Of a stretch of 64,000 nt of DNA, positions 1-11,129 are shown one piece after another. The notes beneath the pieces were generated by a model, which did no database searches, had not been told where the DNA came from, and worked only from the letters and a program-made list of their open reading frames with translations. The stretch comes from Dugong dugon (taxonomy: Eukaryota > Chordata > Mammalia > Sirenia > Dugongidae), in contig CM057463.1 in the NCBI GenBank assembly GCA_030035585.1, positions 142,198,736-142,262,735 on the forward strand, written 5' to 3'. Numbering within the stretch: the first letter of the stretch is position 1; each line of letters opens with the position of its first letter. Position numbers and translations under genes: made by a program.

Positions 1-139
1 GATACAGAGGTGGGGCTGGCCAGGTGCCAGATGGTGCCCGCACATGTGCAGGAAACAGAGAAAGTTACTGTGTGCCCAGAACAGGGAGGAAGGCTTCTCT
101 GGTAAAGAGAAGGGGCTGGGAGAGGAGAGAGACCCAATT

Positions 140-621
140 TGGTATATCTATTTCTAGCTTTCTAAGGAAGCTCCATATCATTTTCCAGAATAGTTGTATT
201 ATTTTGCATTCCCACCAGCAGTGCATAAGAGTTCCAATCTCCTCCCAGACTCTCCAACATTTATTAGTTCCTGATTTTTTGATTTGTGCCAGTCATGTTG
301 GGGTAAGATGGTATCTCATTGTGATTTGATTTGCATTTCTCTAATGGCTAGTGATCACAAGCATTTCCTCATGTTGGCCACTTGAATGTCTTCTTTGGTG
401 AAGTGTCTGTTCATTTCCTTTGACAATTTTTTAATTGGATTGTTTGTCTTTTTGTGGTACAGGTGTTGGATTTTCTTGTAGATTTTAAATATTAGACCCT
501 TCTCTGATTTGTAATAGCCAATTTTTTTTTCCCAGTCTGTAGATTCCCTTTTTACTCTTTTGGTAAAGTCTTTTGATGAGCATGAGTGTTTAATTTTTAG
601 AAGATCCCAGTTATCTAGCTT
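140..621 (-). mobile_element. L1 ORF2 3'-region fragment
   Basis: Read on the minus strand this matches the C-terminal part of L1 ORF2 as seen in the better copies at 19.7-20.2 kb and 25.6-26.1 kb, including the cysteine/histidine knuckle region. It has neither the 3' UTR nor a poly(A) end, so it is an internally cut remnant rather than a simple 5'-truncated insertion. Frames are broken by stops and indels. Confidence 0.85.
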
Positions 622-1192
622 AGAGACATATTACTTTCATTGATAAAATTGATTAGGAAGAATCCTAATGCAGAACACTTCATAGAAACATTCAGGTACA
701 ACAATATCCTTTCCGTCTAAGAGGGTGTTCTACAGGTGTTGAGATTCCCATTACCACTGGTTGCGTACTTGTTAAGTGCAGAATCATGTGGGCCCTCCTC
801 ACCCAACTACCAGAATATTGGTCAGGCAAGCATATGTAATTATTTGCTATGGCCCAATGAACACCATGGAAGGTTGCCAGGTTTGCGTAATTTTTAGAGG
901 ACCATGCCCCACAAGACTGTCCCCTGGAATAAAGAAAGTCCCACTACGAAAGGTTGTGTGGGCTGTACCACTGGACCAGGGACTAAGGAGGGCTCATAGA
1001 AGGTTTTCTGGAAAGGACAACTCCTACATTAGTGGTTAGTACATCCTTATAGGCCCCTCGTGAGTTTGCCAAATGATCTACATCATTGTCAGGTGAGAGA
1101 ATAATCCATCCTCAAACATAAAACAGGATGTTTGATATCCAAGGGAGGGAAAAAAACAAAACAAAACTGCAAACAGCTCAAGCTGTTCTGTT
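622..1192. other. No recognised feature
   Basis: Unique-looking, moderately AT-rich sequence. An 87-codon plus-strand frame (776-1039) has no recognisable domain and looks like chance. I could not place the stretch in any repeat family. Confidence 0.4.
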
Positions 1193-1255
1193 CTAAATCT
1201 GTAGAATTGAATGTACAATCAAAACTGAATATTGAAAAAATACCAGCAACACCAA
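1193..1255 (+). repeat. Copy 1 of a 62-bp dispersed direct repeat
   Basis: This stretch, containing TCTGTAGAATTGAATGTACA, recurs in the same orientation at 2467-2528 with about a dozen differences. The second copy runs straight into ancient L1 sequence, so both may be pieces of the same old LINE. Confidence 0.55.
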
Positions 1256-2466
1256 AAGACATTCCTACCCTATTCTGCTCCTCTCTCTTCCCTCTACAAA
1301 TCCTTGTGGAGCCAGACACAACTTAGTATGTAGGAACTGTAGGTGAAAAATAGCCCAACACTGAATACTAAGCTGGGGGAAGGAGAGAAGAATTGAATTG
1401 GATGACAGACTTAAACTTCATACCAACCAAGCAGATTTTTAATACCTGAAAATGACAACTGCATTAATAATAAAAAACAGCCAGCAAGCTCTAATGTGTA
1501 TGCAAGATTATATTTCAGGGATGAGAAAGCTAGTTTGGAAGACAGTGGTAGAAACAGAAAGAAAGCTATTTCTTCATTGTACAAAACCAAGTCTAGCCAA
1601 ACCAACAAACCAGTTACATCTGTAAAGCACCTGCTTCAAGATACACTCATTCCTTCCTTTCCCAGTTTTCCTCTTCTAACAGGTTGTGGGCCCTTCACAA
1701 GACCCAGCCCCTATGACACTGAAGCGTCCTCATCTATGAAATGCGGGGAGTTACAGGAGATCTAAATGAGATCAAGAGTTCAAATGTTTCCTCATTCATA
1801 CCTTCCCAGTTCCTTGGAATCTTTTACTTCTTCTCAATGCCCTTTTTCAATCTTCATGTCCCCAAAAATAGGGAAAGAAAGTAAACAAAAAATATGAAGA
1901 AAAGAGAGCTGAATTGAAGTGGAACATGTTTTAACACCATGCAGGTATTACAAGTCTTCAATGGAGCATAGAAAAAAATATGTATTTTTTTTACTCTCTG
2001 CACTTATATTAAATTGAAGCTTTAATTCCTATGGATTTTCTATTATGTGTGCTTCTATAAACTCACAAATATATAAATGTTAACATGATTAACAGTTTTG
2101 AACTACTGTAACAAACTCTTGCCAATTTTATTTAAGAGAAATAGTGTGCTACTTGATAAGAATCCGTAAATATACAACTGTAAACAATTTAAAAAGACAT
2201 ATAATCTTGCTAATCTACACAGTAACTGGAACTTATCTGAAAAGTATTCCTTAGATAAAGAGCTTTATTGAAGAGATGAGATTTCCAAGAAATACAGCAG
2301 TAATTTATGTAAATATGTGAATAGTGGTTGAATGTGTTTGGAAAATTTATTCTCACTTGAAGTATAAGCATTATACTTGATGCCTTAGTATTTTGTTAGC
2401 AGATTGTTGTCACTGAATCACATGATACTAAACTTTAGGCTAGCCCCAATTCAAATTATTCCAAGG
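1256..2466. other. No recognised feature
   Basis: AT-rich sequence between the two copies of the 62-bp repeat. No ORF longer than 90 codons, no inverted termini and no familiar repeat were seen. Confidence 0.35.
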
Positions 2467-2528
2467 TCTAAGTCTGTAGAATTGAATTTACAGTAAAAAA
2501 TGAATACTGCAAAACACCAACGACACCA
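2467..2528 (+). repeat. Copy 2 of the 62-bp dispersed direct repeat
   Basis: Second copy of the 1193-1255 segment. Its right end overlaps the start of an ancient L1/HAL1-like stretch. Confidence 0.55.
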
Positions 2529-3315
2529 AATGCTGGTGAAGATGTGGAGCAACAGGAATCCTCATGGAATGCAAAATGGTAGCCACTTTGGACGATAGTC
2601 TGGCAGTTTCTTACAGATTTAAGTATAGGCTTATCATATGGTCCATCAACCATGCACCTAGGTATTCACCTAAAGGAGTTGAAAACTTATGTCCACATAA
2701 AATCCTGCACACAAGTATTTATAGCAACTTTGTTCATAATTGGCAAAAATTGGAAGCCACTGGAATGTCCTACGATGAATAAATGAACTTTTATTCTCCG
2801 TACAATGGCATAATATCCAGAGATAAATATAAATGAGCTATCAAGCTATGAAAAGACATAGGAGGAAATTTAAATTACATATGGCCAGTTTGATAAAGCT
2901 ACAGACAGTATGTTTCCAACTACATGACATTCTGGAAAAGGCAAAACTATAGAGAGAATAGAAAGATCAGTGGTTGTCAGGGGTTCAAGGGGAGAAGAGG
3001 AAGGATGGATAGATAGAGCACAGGGGATTTTAAAGGGCAATGAAACTGTTCTGTATGATACTGTAATGATGGACACATGCATTTGTTAAAACCCATAGAA
3101 CTACACAACAAAAAGAGTGAACCCCGATGTAAACTATGGACTTTAGCCAATAATAATCTATCAATATTTGTTCATCAGTTGTAACAAACATACAACAGGA
3201 ATTCAAGATGTTAATAATAGAGGAAACTGTGGGCAGGGAAGAGAGAGGGTATATAGGGACTCTGTGCAGACTGCAACTTTTCTGTTTACCTAAAACTGTT
3301 CTAAAAAAATGAAGC
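2505..3315 (+). mobile_element. Ancient L1 (L1M/HAL1-type) 3' end
   Basis: The order of phrases follows the old mammalian L1 3' region: GGTGAAGATGTGGAGCAAC, then TACAATGGCATAATATCCAG, then AGTGGTTGTCAGGGGTTCA, ending in an A-rich tract near 3305. A residual 72-codon frame at 2564-2782 shows broken L1-like protein. Many substitutions indicate an insertion much older than the L1s at 18-39 kb. Subfamily not determined. Confidence 0.75.
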
Positions 3316-3811
3316 GTATTTTTTTAAAAAATGAATACTCTTTTGTTTCTGTTATAATTTCCACCAACATCATGAGATACTGGGTGAACTGAAAATGTGT
3401 GCTGGATGGGGAGGTGTCTAAGAGAACCTACAGCACAACTGGGTGATATCAGGGCCTGGAAACTGGGCCTGGGGCTCTGAAACCGCAGCTGTGGTAGGCT
3501 ATGGTGGTAGGCAGAGGGCTGTAGGCCAGACAGGTGATAACTGGGGGTCCAAAATGATGTAGTGGCATTCCCCACCCCGCCAAGTGAGAAGGGCAAAGCC
3601 ATGCAGGCCAGTGTGGGACCCACTGGTAGGAGGTCTGGCAGCAGGAAACAAAACCCACACCCTGGGCTAGGGTTTCCAGCAAGAACTCCAATCTTTGGGG
3701 GAATCTGAAAAGGACAAGGTAGGTTCCTGAAACAGAGATTCCATACCATAAATGCTATTAGAACTAGTACACAAAGTAAGGACCAGATGAGCTCCAAGTG
3801 TGTTTAGTCCT
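3316..3811. other. No recognised feature; 157-codon minus-strand frame
   Basis: Relatively GC-rich interval. A minus-strand open frame (3324-3797) starts with a hydrophobic stretch that could imitate a signal peptide, but it continues as Pro/Ser-rich low-information sequence with no domain. I treat it as a chance frame. Confidence 0.35.
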
Positions 3812-4012
3812 ATATCATACTGTTAGTCCAGTCGGCCCCCAACTCATGGTGACCCCATGCACAACTGAACGAAATGCTACCCAGTCCTGTGCCATCCCCA
3901 TGATTAGTTGTAGATAGAACTTTTGTGATCCATAGGGTTTTCACTGGCTGATTTTTGGAAGTAGATTGTTAGGTCTTTCCTCTTAGTCTTAGTATAAAAC
4001 CCTTCTGCCAAA
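3812..4012 (-). mobile_element. Headless RTE-tailed SINE-like element, truncated
   Basis: It shares CATGGTGACCCCATGCAC and GTGATCCATAGGGTTTTCAC with longer copies at 47975, 51054 and 56442. Read on the minus strand this is the 3' half of the element. The tRNA-like head is missing. Confidence 0.7.
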
Positions 4013-5165
4013 AATCAGAACTGGTTCTAGCAGTTGGGGCTACACTGAACCTACAGGTGGGTTCAAGTGGACTTTGCTGTTAGGAGAATAGAGAGGCAGA
4101 GGACAGTAACTTAGTAAGGCCTTGTGTGTGTGTGTGTGCTTCCAGATTAGTTAGATCCTTGAAAGAACTAGTTATCATTCTGACTCAATTTTTCCAGCTC
4201 CAAGATGAGATTATTTTTTGTATACATTCCTTAAGGGAAAATTGAGAGAATTTAATGTGATGATGGCCCTAGAGTGCTTTGCATTTATTTTCTAGATTGG
4301 AAAGTCTCAAAGCCAAAGCTTAATTTAGACAAGGCTTAACTGGAAGCAGTTTATGTGCATATATGTGCTACCGTGAAATGTGCCATCCTAAGACAGTATC
4401 ACATTAAGCTTTACTGAATGGAAGAACCTGTTTCTATCATCACCAGAGCCCTTAAAATTGTGTGTTTATACACACATAAACACACGGAGGCACACTCTGT
4501 GGAGCGTTGTTCCTTCTGTCTTTGTACATAAGCATGAATGTAGGTTTAAATAGACTAAATACATTTAAATATACCACACAAGCTTATTCTTCATGCAGTA
4601 GGGGGTGGGGGGGAACAAACAAGTTTCTAAAATTAAATGAACAGAAAGAGAAGAGTTTACTTTGTCCAACACCCAGTGCTGAGTCTTTCTGAGCCTTTTA
4701 CAGGAAAGAGGTCAGAATTCAATTAGCAAGTGTTCTACACAGTTTATTAAGACAGAAGATAAAATATTTCCTCCAATCAGAAAGAAAAATTGTGAGTGAA
4801 AAAATATAAATTCTGACAAGAGCTGTCAGGGGTCCTTAATGGCGCATAAGTGTTCCATCCTCTGGTGGGAATAAAAGTAATTTCCACAGCATGGAAAATG
4901 GAAACAGACTTGTCTCATTGAAATTCCTCTTCCTCATTTTAGAGGCCTTGTGAGGCCTGAACATCCGCGTCTGTTTCTCCCCTGTTCTACATGTTGATTT
5001 TCATCATCCTCTATAGATATTTCATTGAACACTAGTTGTTGTTTGTTTCTTATATGCTCGATTACCCTTTGACTTTTCTTTCATCTATTCTCTCAGTTTA
5101 GTGGTATCCAAGTCATCTTTGTCAGTTTCCTTTCTCTTATTTCTATTGTTTTTAACCAGTCTGTG
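4013..5165. other. No recognised feature apart from a short (GT)n
   Basis: AT-rich sequence with a (GT)n run at about 4121-4138 and a G-rich run near 4602-4614. No coding frame or mobile element was recognised. Confidence 0.4.
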
Positions 5166-5328
5166 CAGCACCCTGGTGGTGCAGTGGTTAAGGATTACAC
5201 TGCTAACCAAAATGTCGGCAGTTTGAATCCACCAGGCGCCCCTTGGAAACCCTGTTCGGCAGTTCTACTCTGTCCTCTGGGGTTGCTAAGAGTCGGAAAT
5301 GACTGGGCAGCAACAGGTTTGGTTTTTT
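5166..5328 (+). mobile_element. AfroSINE (tRNA-derived SINE)
   Basis: The head CACCCTGGTGGTGCAGTGG carries an A-box-like motif and GCAGTTTGAATCCACC a B-box-like motif. The body TGGAAACCCTG...TCTACTCTGTCC and the 3' end GGTTGCTAAGAGTCGGAAA are typical. It ends in a short GT-rich tail. Confidence 0.93.
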
Positions 5329-5414
5329 GTGGTGCAGTAGAATACCACTCTGTTGTTCTTTTTCCATCTACCTCTAGATGTGATGTCTTCACAACACTAG
5401 GAATATGTCATAAG

Positions 5415-5590
5415 GATTTTTTTAAAAAATGTTTTTGGTGAAAGTTTACACAGCAGTTGAGGTTCCCGTTCAACAATTTCTGCACAAATTGTTCAGGGAC
5501 ATTGGTTACACACTTCACAGTGCATGAAAGTAATCATTATTTCCATTCTGACTGTTCCGTTTATGAGGATTTGTTTTAACCTCAGATATT
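5415..5590 (-). mobile_element. L1 3'-terminal fragment (B-like cassette)
   Basis: The minus strand resembles the distal 3' UTR cassette seen at 44650-44800: an oligo(T) start on the plus strand, then TGGTGAAAGTTTACACAGCA and GGGACATTGGTTACACAC. Only the terminal part is present, as in a severely 5'-truncated L1. Confidence 0.6.
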
Positions 5591-5768
5591 AAATGAAATT
5601 ATCCTCTCTCTTTTTAATTAAGGAAAGATGTTAAATTATCTACGTGTTCTCCTGAACTGTCACTTTATCACAGAAGCAATGTAGTGGATTTACTCTCCTT
5701 TAGGCAGGCCTCCACTTCAGTCAACATTTAGAGCCTACATCAACAGCTCCTTCTTGAGTTTTTATTTC

Positions 5769-5785
5769 CTAGACATTTTTTCTAA
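5769..5785 (+). repeat. Target-site duplication, left (AfroSINE)
   Basis: CTAGACATTTTTTCTAA matches CTTAGACATTTTTCTAA at 6002-6018, flanking the SINE between them. Confidence 0.75.
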
Positions 5786-6001
5786 GAGAAATGGTCACAC
5801 AATGGTTAAAGCACTCAGCTGCTAACCGAAAGGCCAGTGGTTTGAACCCACCAGCCACTCCGGAGGAGAAAGTTATGGCAGTCTGCTTCCATAAAGATTT
5901 ACAGCCTTGGAAACTCTATGGTGCAGTTCTACTTTGACCTATAGGATCGCTATGTGGTCGCTGTGAGTCGGAATCAACTCAATGGCAGTGAGTTTGGTTT
6001 T
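5786..6001 (+). mobile_element. AfroSINE, long form
   Basis: Starts in a degraded tRNA-like head (CACACAATGGTTAAAGCACT) with a B-box-like GGTTTGAACCCACCAG. It contains the extra middle block GGCAGTCTGCTTCC...TTTACAGCC found in the long subfamily and ends with TGAGTCGGAATCAACTC. It is bounded by a 16-17 bp target duplication and sits at or inside the edge of an inverted RTE segment. Confidence 0.92.
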
Positions 6002-6018
6002 CTTAGACATTTTTCTAA
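6002..6018 (+). repeat. Target-site duplication, right (AfroSINE)
   Basis: Partner of 5769-5785. Confidence 0.75.
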
Positions 6019-6798
6019 CTCCAGGTCTTTGCACATTTCGTTATAATACTTTTTTTTTGTATTTATGAGCAGCCCTTTGAAATCTTCAGTTCCTTTACTT
6101 CATCATTTCTTCCATTCACTTTAGCTACCCTACATTCAAGAACACATTTCAGAGTCTCTTCTGACATCCATTTTCGTCTTTTCTTTCTTTCCTATCTTTT
6201 TAATGACCTCTTGCTTTTTTCATGTGTGATGTCCTTGATGTCATCCCACAGCTCGCCTGGTCTTTGGTCATTAGTGTTCAATGTGTCAAATATATTCTTG
6301 AAGTGGTCTGCAAATTCAGGTGGGATATACTCAAGGCTGTATTTTGGCTCTCATGGACTTCTAATTTTTTCAGCTTGAACTTGCATATGAGCAATTGATG
6401 TTCTGTTCCAGAGTTAGCCCCTGGCAGTGTTCTGACTGACGATATATTAAGCTTCTCCATCATCTCTTTTCACAGTTATAGTTGATTTGATTCTTGCGTT
6501 TTCCATCTGGCAAGGTCCATTTGTATAGTGGCTATTTATGTTGTTGAAAAGGGTATTTGCAATGAATAAGCTATTGATCTTGCACAATTCTATCATGCAA
6601 TCTCCAGTAGTGTTTCTATCACCAAGGCCGTATATTTTCCAACTACCAACCCTTGTTCTTTGTTTTCAATTTTTTCATTCCAATCACTAGTACTTATCAA
6701 TGCATCTTGATTGCATGTTTGATCAATTTCAGAACTGCATAAGTTGGTAAAAATCTTCAATTTCTTCACCTTTGGCATTAGTGGTTGATGCTTGGGCC
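6019..6798 (-). pseudogene. RTE/BovB-type LINE, endonuclease and linker part, inverted
   Basis: On the minus strand this reads as the endonuclease domain and the endonuclease-RT linker of an RTE-clade LINE. A frame at 6593-6961 contains an SDWNEKIEN stretch that corresponds to the GDWN-type catalytic motif of the endonuclease, followed by VVGKYT. Further left are linker phrases such as ELWDDIKDITHEKSKRSLKR in broken frames. The enzyme would nick target DNA for retrotransposition; stops make this copy inactive. It directly abuts a plus-strand RTE 3' end at 6799, so one insertion appears to carry an inverted 5' part. Confidence 0.8.
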
Positions 6799-7217
6799 TG
6801 ACCCAAGCCGTGATATTTTCAATATCCTCATATGTGTTCGAAAGCTGAACAATGAATAAGAAAGACTGAAGAAGAATTGATGCCTTTGAATTATGGTGTT
6901 GAAGAAGAATATTGAATATACCATGAACTGCCAGAGTGCTCCTTGGAAGCGAGGATGGCAAGACTTTGTCTCACATACTTTGTACATGTTATCAGGAAGG
7001 ACCAGTCCCTAGAGAAGGACATCATGCTTGATAAGGCAGAGGATCAGTAAAAAAGAGGAAGACCCTCAACAGGATGGATTGACACTGTGGCTGCAACAAG
7101 GGGCTCAAACGTTACAACGATTGTGATAATTGAGAAGGATGGTGCAGTGTTTCATTCTGTTATGCATAGGGTCATAATGCATCAGAACCAACTAGAGGGC
7201 ACCTAACAACAACACTT
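6799..7217 (+). mobile_element. RTE/BovB-type LINE 3' end
   Basis: Matches, in the plus orientation, the 3' ends of the RTE copies at 9496-9956 and 43480-43925: GACCCAAGCC near the start, CTTTGTCTCACATACTTTG, GGAAGACCCTCAAC, GGATGGATTGACACTGTGGC, and a terminal CACCTAACAACAACA. Degenerate and non-coding. Confidence 0.88.
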
Positions 7218-7669
7218 TTATAAGAATTGTGAATGTGTACACATAGAAGAAAGGTGCAGCTTTATTTTGAAGCTTGCACCAAAAAAAAAAAAGAGTTAAC
7301 ATGAAGGCTCAGGTTAATGCCATTAGGGATCACCAATGAGCTAAAATTTATATATTATGCATATAACGGAGTGTATTGTTTCATATTAAAATGTGTTAAT
7401 AGTTAATTTTTAATTAAGCTAAATGATTTTCAGAAGCCCTGAAACACTTCTAAGGAACTGAAATAATTTGCAAAACAGAGTTTAAAAGTCATTCTTCTAC
7501 TTCTATACTATGTTCTTCATTCTTCATCAAAACTGTTTTCTCATCCCAATATCTATATTCTTTTGGTAAAATGGTTGTTGCCTCTTCTTTTTCTCTTCAC
7601 ATAGAATCACCAAATCATCTTATTCCTAACTTCAATGCATTTAAATTTCATTCTATCTTTTCTTTTTTA
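7218..7669. other. No recognised feature
   Basis: AT-rich sequence with a poly(A) run at about 7279-7290. Nothing else identified. Confidence 0.4.
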
Positions 7670-8260
7670 TTGCATTGCCATTAGTGTTGTTTAGACTGAA
7701 TATTACCTCATATCTGGATTATCAGAGTAGCTTCTTATATGGCCTTCCTGTTCTCTTTTCTTCCATTTTATCCTGTACACTGCAAACTGATGGAAATACC
7801 ACTATTCTTTCACTGATCTCTTTCTCAAAAAACTTCAATAACCTTCTACTGTCCAGAAAATAAATGATGAGCTATTCTTCTTTACTTCTAAGGTTATTCT
7901 TTACTTAAATCCTTCACTCTTTATCTCTCCAACAGTAGACATACATGCACACACACGTATACACACGCACAACTGAAATAAACAATTTCCTTCTCACCCA
8001 AAATCTACAAATATCCTATTCAGTCTTCAAAATCTGCTCTAGGATGTCCTTTTACATCTTTGTAACCAATCAGAATCACTCTAGTTTCTCCTTTCTCTGA
8101 TTTCCCATTGTCCCTGTGGTCTATACCAGTTGTATTGGCAGATAAGATTATACTGTTGAATGGTTCTTAGTGTTCCATACATGCATGGCTTCTCTAAACT
8201 ATGTGGTGCATTCCTTGAAAAAAGGAACCTATTTATATTTTTTTCAGCTCCACCTCTCTC
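7670..8260 (+). mobile_element. Ancient L2 LINE 3' region, probable
   Basis: Order and wording follow L2 loosely: CATATCTGGATTATCAGAG, then TGGCCTTCCTGTTCTC, then a Leu/Phe-rich broken frame, then CAATCAGAATCACTC and TTTCTCTGATTTCCC. It is highly diverged, so the call rests on order rather than on identity. Confidence 0.5.
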
Positions 8261-8269
8261 CCTTAACAT

Positions 8270-8279
8270 ACACACACAT

Positions 8280-8315
<36 letters not shown>

Positions 8316-8318
8316 ATA
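8270..8318. repeat. (CA)n microsatellite
   Basis: About two dozen CA dinucleotides with TG and TA interruptions. It produces long Thr/His or Cys/Val frames on the two strands that should not be read as genes. Confidence 0.97.
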
Positions 8319-8892
8319 CCCTCAGAGTGGCTAAAATATCTGGGCATGTGGTAGTAACCTCTCAATTCACTTGAACATTATCGTATTTTAGTGTTCATAT
8401 TCAGTACCAATCCTTACAGTAATTGTTTTTATTACTTCTGTGGCTTTCCCAAGAACTGTCTACAAATTCTGTATAATTCACTTTGGCTATATCAAATTCA
8501 ATGCAAGCCTTGGGATAGGGAAGAACTCTCAATACCAGTAATTTTCATATTCCCTTATGGAGTAGAAATAGCAGTCTCCTCAATAAGAATTCTTTCTGGC
8601 AATGGAAGAACATGTTATAAATGACATATCCCTGACACCTACTGATATGTGCCCTGAGGTAGACATTCCCTACCCTGCTCTGACACACTGACAACCAATG
8701 CCTGAAAGGGTTCCTAATGTGATTTTGTCATATATCTCAAATGGGTTGAAAGAAGGAAAAATCCATATAGGAGTTAAGATGAAAAGATCAAAATATTTTA
8801 TTAAAATTTGAAAATTCTGTTCTGCAAAATTGCCATAATCGTAATAATAATTAAAACCATAATCATAATTAAAAGCAAATAACAATCTGATT
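8319..8892. other. No recognised feature
   Basis: AT-rich interval with a run of near-repeats of AATCATAATTA at about 8836-8876. No gene or named repeat seen. Confidence 0.4.
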
Positions 8893-9956
8893 TGACTGTG
8901 TGGGTCATAACAAATTATGGATAACATTGCGAAGAATGGGAATTCCAGAACACTTAATTGTGCCCATGAGGAACCTGTACTTAGACCAAGAAGCAGTCAT
9001 TCAAACAGAACAAAGGGATGCTGCGAGGTTTAAAATCAGGAAAGGTGTGCATCAGGGCTGTATCCTTTCACCATATTTATTCAATCTTTATGCTGAGCAA
9101 ATAACCCCAGAAGTTGGACTATATGAAGAAGAATGGGGCATCAAGATTGGAGGAAGACTCATTAACAACCTGCAATATGCAGATGACACACTCTTGCTTG
9201 TTGAAAGTGAAGAGGACTTGAAGCACTTACTGATGAAGATCAAAGACTACAGCTTTCAGTATGGATTACACTTCAACATAAAGAAAGCAAAAATTCTCAC
9301 AACTGGACCAATAGGCAACATCATGGTAAATGGAGAAAAGATTGAAGCTACCAAGGATTTCATTTTACTTGGATCTACCATCAACATCCATGGTAGCAGC
9401 AGTCAAGATATCAAACGACTCATTGCATTGGGCCAATCTGCTGCAGAAGGTCTCTTTAAAGTGTTAAAAAACCAAAGATGTCAATTTGAAGACTAAGGTA
9501 GTTTGACCCAAGCCAAGGTTTTTTCAATTGCTTCACATGCATGTGAAAACTGGACGATGAATAAGGAAGACCGAAGATGAATGGATGCCTTTGAATTGTG
9601 GTGTTGGTGAAGAATATTGTATATACCATAGACTGCCAGAATAACAAACAAATATGTCTTGGAAGAAGTACAGCCAGAGTACTCATTGGAAGCAAGGATG
9701 GCGAGACTTTGTCTCACATACTTTGGATATGTTATCAGGTGGGATCAGTTCCTGGAGAAGGACATCATGCTTGGTAAAGTAGATGGTCAGCAAAAAAGAA
9801 GAAGACCCTTAACGAGATGGATTGACAGTGGCTAGAACAATGGGTTCAAGCATAACAACAATTGTGAAAATGGCACAGGACCAGGCAGTGTTTCGTTCTG
9901 TTGTACATAGGGTTGCTATGAGTCGGAACACACTCAATGGTGCCTAACAACAACAA
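8893..9956 (+). mobile_element. 5'-truncated RTE/BovB-type LINE
   Basis: Contains the RT core and the full 3' tail of an RTE element. The 3' end carries GGGTTGCTATGAGTCGGAAC followed by an ACAACAACAA tail, the sequence it shares with the AfroSINE 3' end. The start lies inside the RT domain, as expected for incomplete reverse transcription. Confidence 0.92.
8900..9496 (+). pseudogene. RTE reverse transcriptase fragment
   Basis: A 198-codon open frame covering the palm of an RTE-clade reverse transcriptase. It starts in GHNKLWITLRRMGIPEHLI, has the HQGCILSPYLFNLYAE block at about residues 51-66, and the catalytic YADD box (QYADDTLLL) at about residues 93-96. The family copies LINE RNA into DNA at a nicked target. 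The upstream fingers and endonuclease are absent and the frame stops in QRCQFED*, before the 3' thumb region, so it is a relic that happens to have stayed open. The ATG used is internal to the domain and is not a real start. Confidence 0.9.
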
Positions 9957-10691
9957 TCACATTTGGATTTTTTTCTTGCTCCCTCCATTGGATCAAACCT
10001 GGAAAAACTACTGAAGGGAGAAGGAAGCAAGGATCTGAAAAAGCAATACCAAACCTATGAGAGCCCCAGAGGCTAAGGGGATCTGGCAAAGAGTGAAGAG
10101 GGATGGTGGTGCAGGTGGCAGCAACTTTGGGCTAAGGACAGCCAGTTACATCTATGAGAAAATAAGTTGGAGGAGAAGTTTTGTCCTTTCCTCTCCTCCA
10201 CATTGCCTTGGATAATCATTCCCTACTCATTATCACAGAATTTCCCTACAGCCTAGGCTGCCTTACTTTGAGGGAGCAGATGAATACTGAAGAAAACACA
10301 GAGTAGTACAAAAATTCTGCCGGAGCAAAAACGCAACATAAACAATTGTGGGCAGACTAGCTGACCTCGGGCATTCACTGTTTGCCTCCTTTCTGCCCTA
10401 AACAGAATGGTTTACATCAACCTAGGGAGATAACCTCTTTTTAAGCTCCGTCTACTTAAGGTGATTTTAAAGGTGAATCTTTCTGGATTTGATTTGCTTG
10501 ATGGAGTGGCAGCAATCAAGGATGGTCTACAATGGCTCTGTAGTGCCTGGAGCAGTGTGTTCTGGCATCCCCTCTTGCACTTTCCTTAAACCCACAGAGA
10601 TGATAGGTACTGCCAAGCCTTTGGCTTTTTCCTCAATCCACATCACAGATGAGGGCAAGAAGACATTTTGAGAGAGCGTGTACTTACCAGC
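9957..10691. other. No recognised feature
   Basis: Mixed-composition sequence including a purine-rich block at 10010-10110. No coding signature or repeat family recognised. Confidence 0.4.
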
Positions 10692-11105
10692 TGTCTTAGT
10701 TAGCTTGTGCTGCAGTAACAGAAATACCACATGAAGTGGCTTCAATGAACAGAAATTTATTTTCTCAGTTTAGGAGACCAGAAGTTCAAATTCTCCGTAC
10801 AGTCTCTAGGGAAAGGTGTTCTCTGTCCTCTCAGGGGAAAATCCTTGTCTCAATTTCTCTAGCATTCTTTTTGGCATTTCTTGGAGATCTCTGGCATATA
10901 TCTTTCCCTCATTTGTGCTTGTTTCTCTCTGTATATAATGTGCTTTTTTTATATCTCAAAACTGATTAGGTTTAAAACTCACCCTTTACTGAGACAGCCT
11001 CATTAACTTAATAAAGAAAAGCCTATTCCAAATGTGATTACATCCACAGATATAGGGGTTAGGATTCCATCACATATTTTAGGGGACATAATTCAACCCA
11101 TAACA
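10692..11105 (-). mobile_element. Solo LTR, ERVL-MaLR-like
   Basis: Read on the minus strand it begins TGTTATGGGTTGAATTATGT and ends GCTAACTAAGACA, the TG...CA ends of MLT1/MST-type LTRs. A poly(A)-signal-like AATAAA lies near the 3' end on that strand. Related copies are at 16712, 52976 and 58912. No internal retroviral genes are attached. Confidence 0.75.
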
Positions 11106-11129
11106 TGAGCCAATATGACTGACCTCTTA

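Noticed and set aside
3324..3797. 157-codon minus-strand frame with a hydrophobic start
   Set aside because: Pro/Ser-rich with no domain, no splice or promoter context and no homologue I recognise. Chance is the simpler reading.
8081..8365. 94-codon frame with Cys/Val repeats
   Set aside because: Generated by the (CA)n microsatellite at 8270-8318.
10692..11105. Possible endogenous retrovirus with genes
   Set aside because: Only LTR-like termini are present here and at 16712, 52976 and 58912; no internal coding region accompanies any of them.
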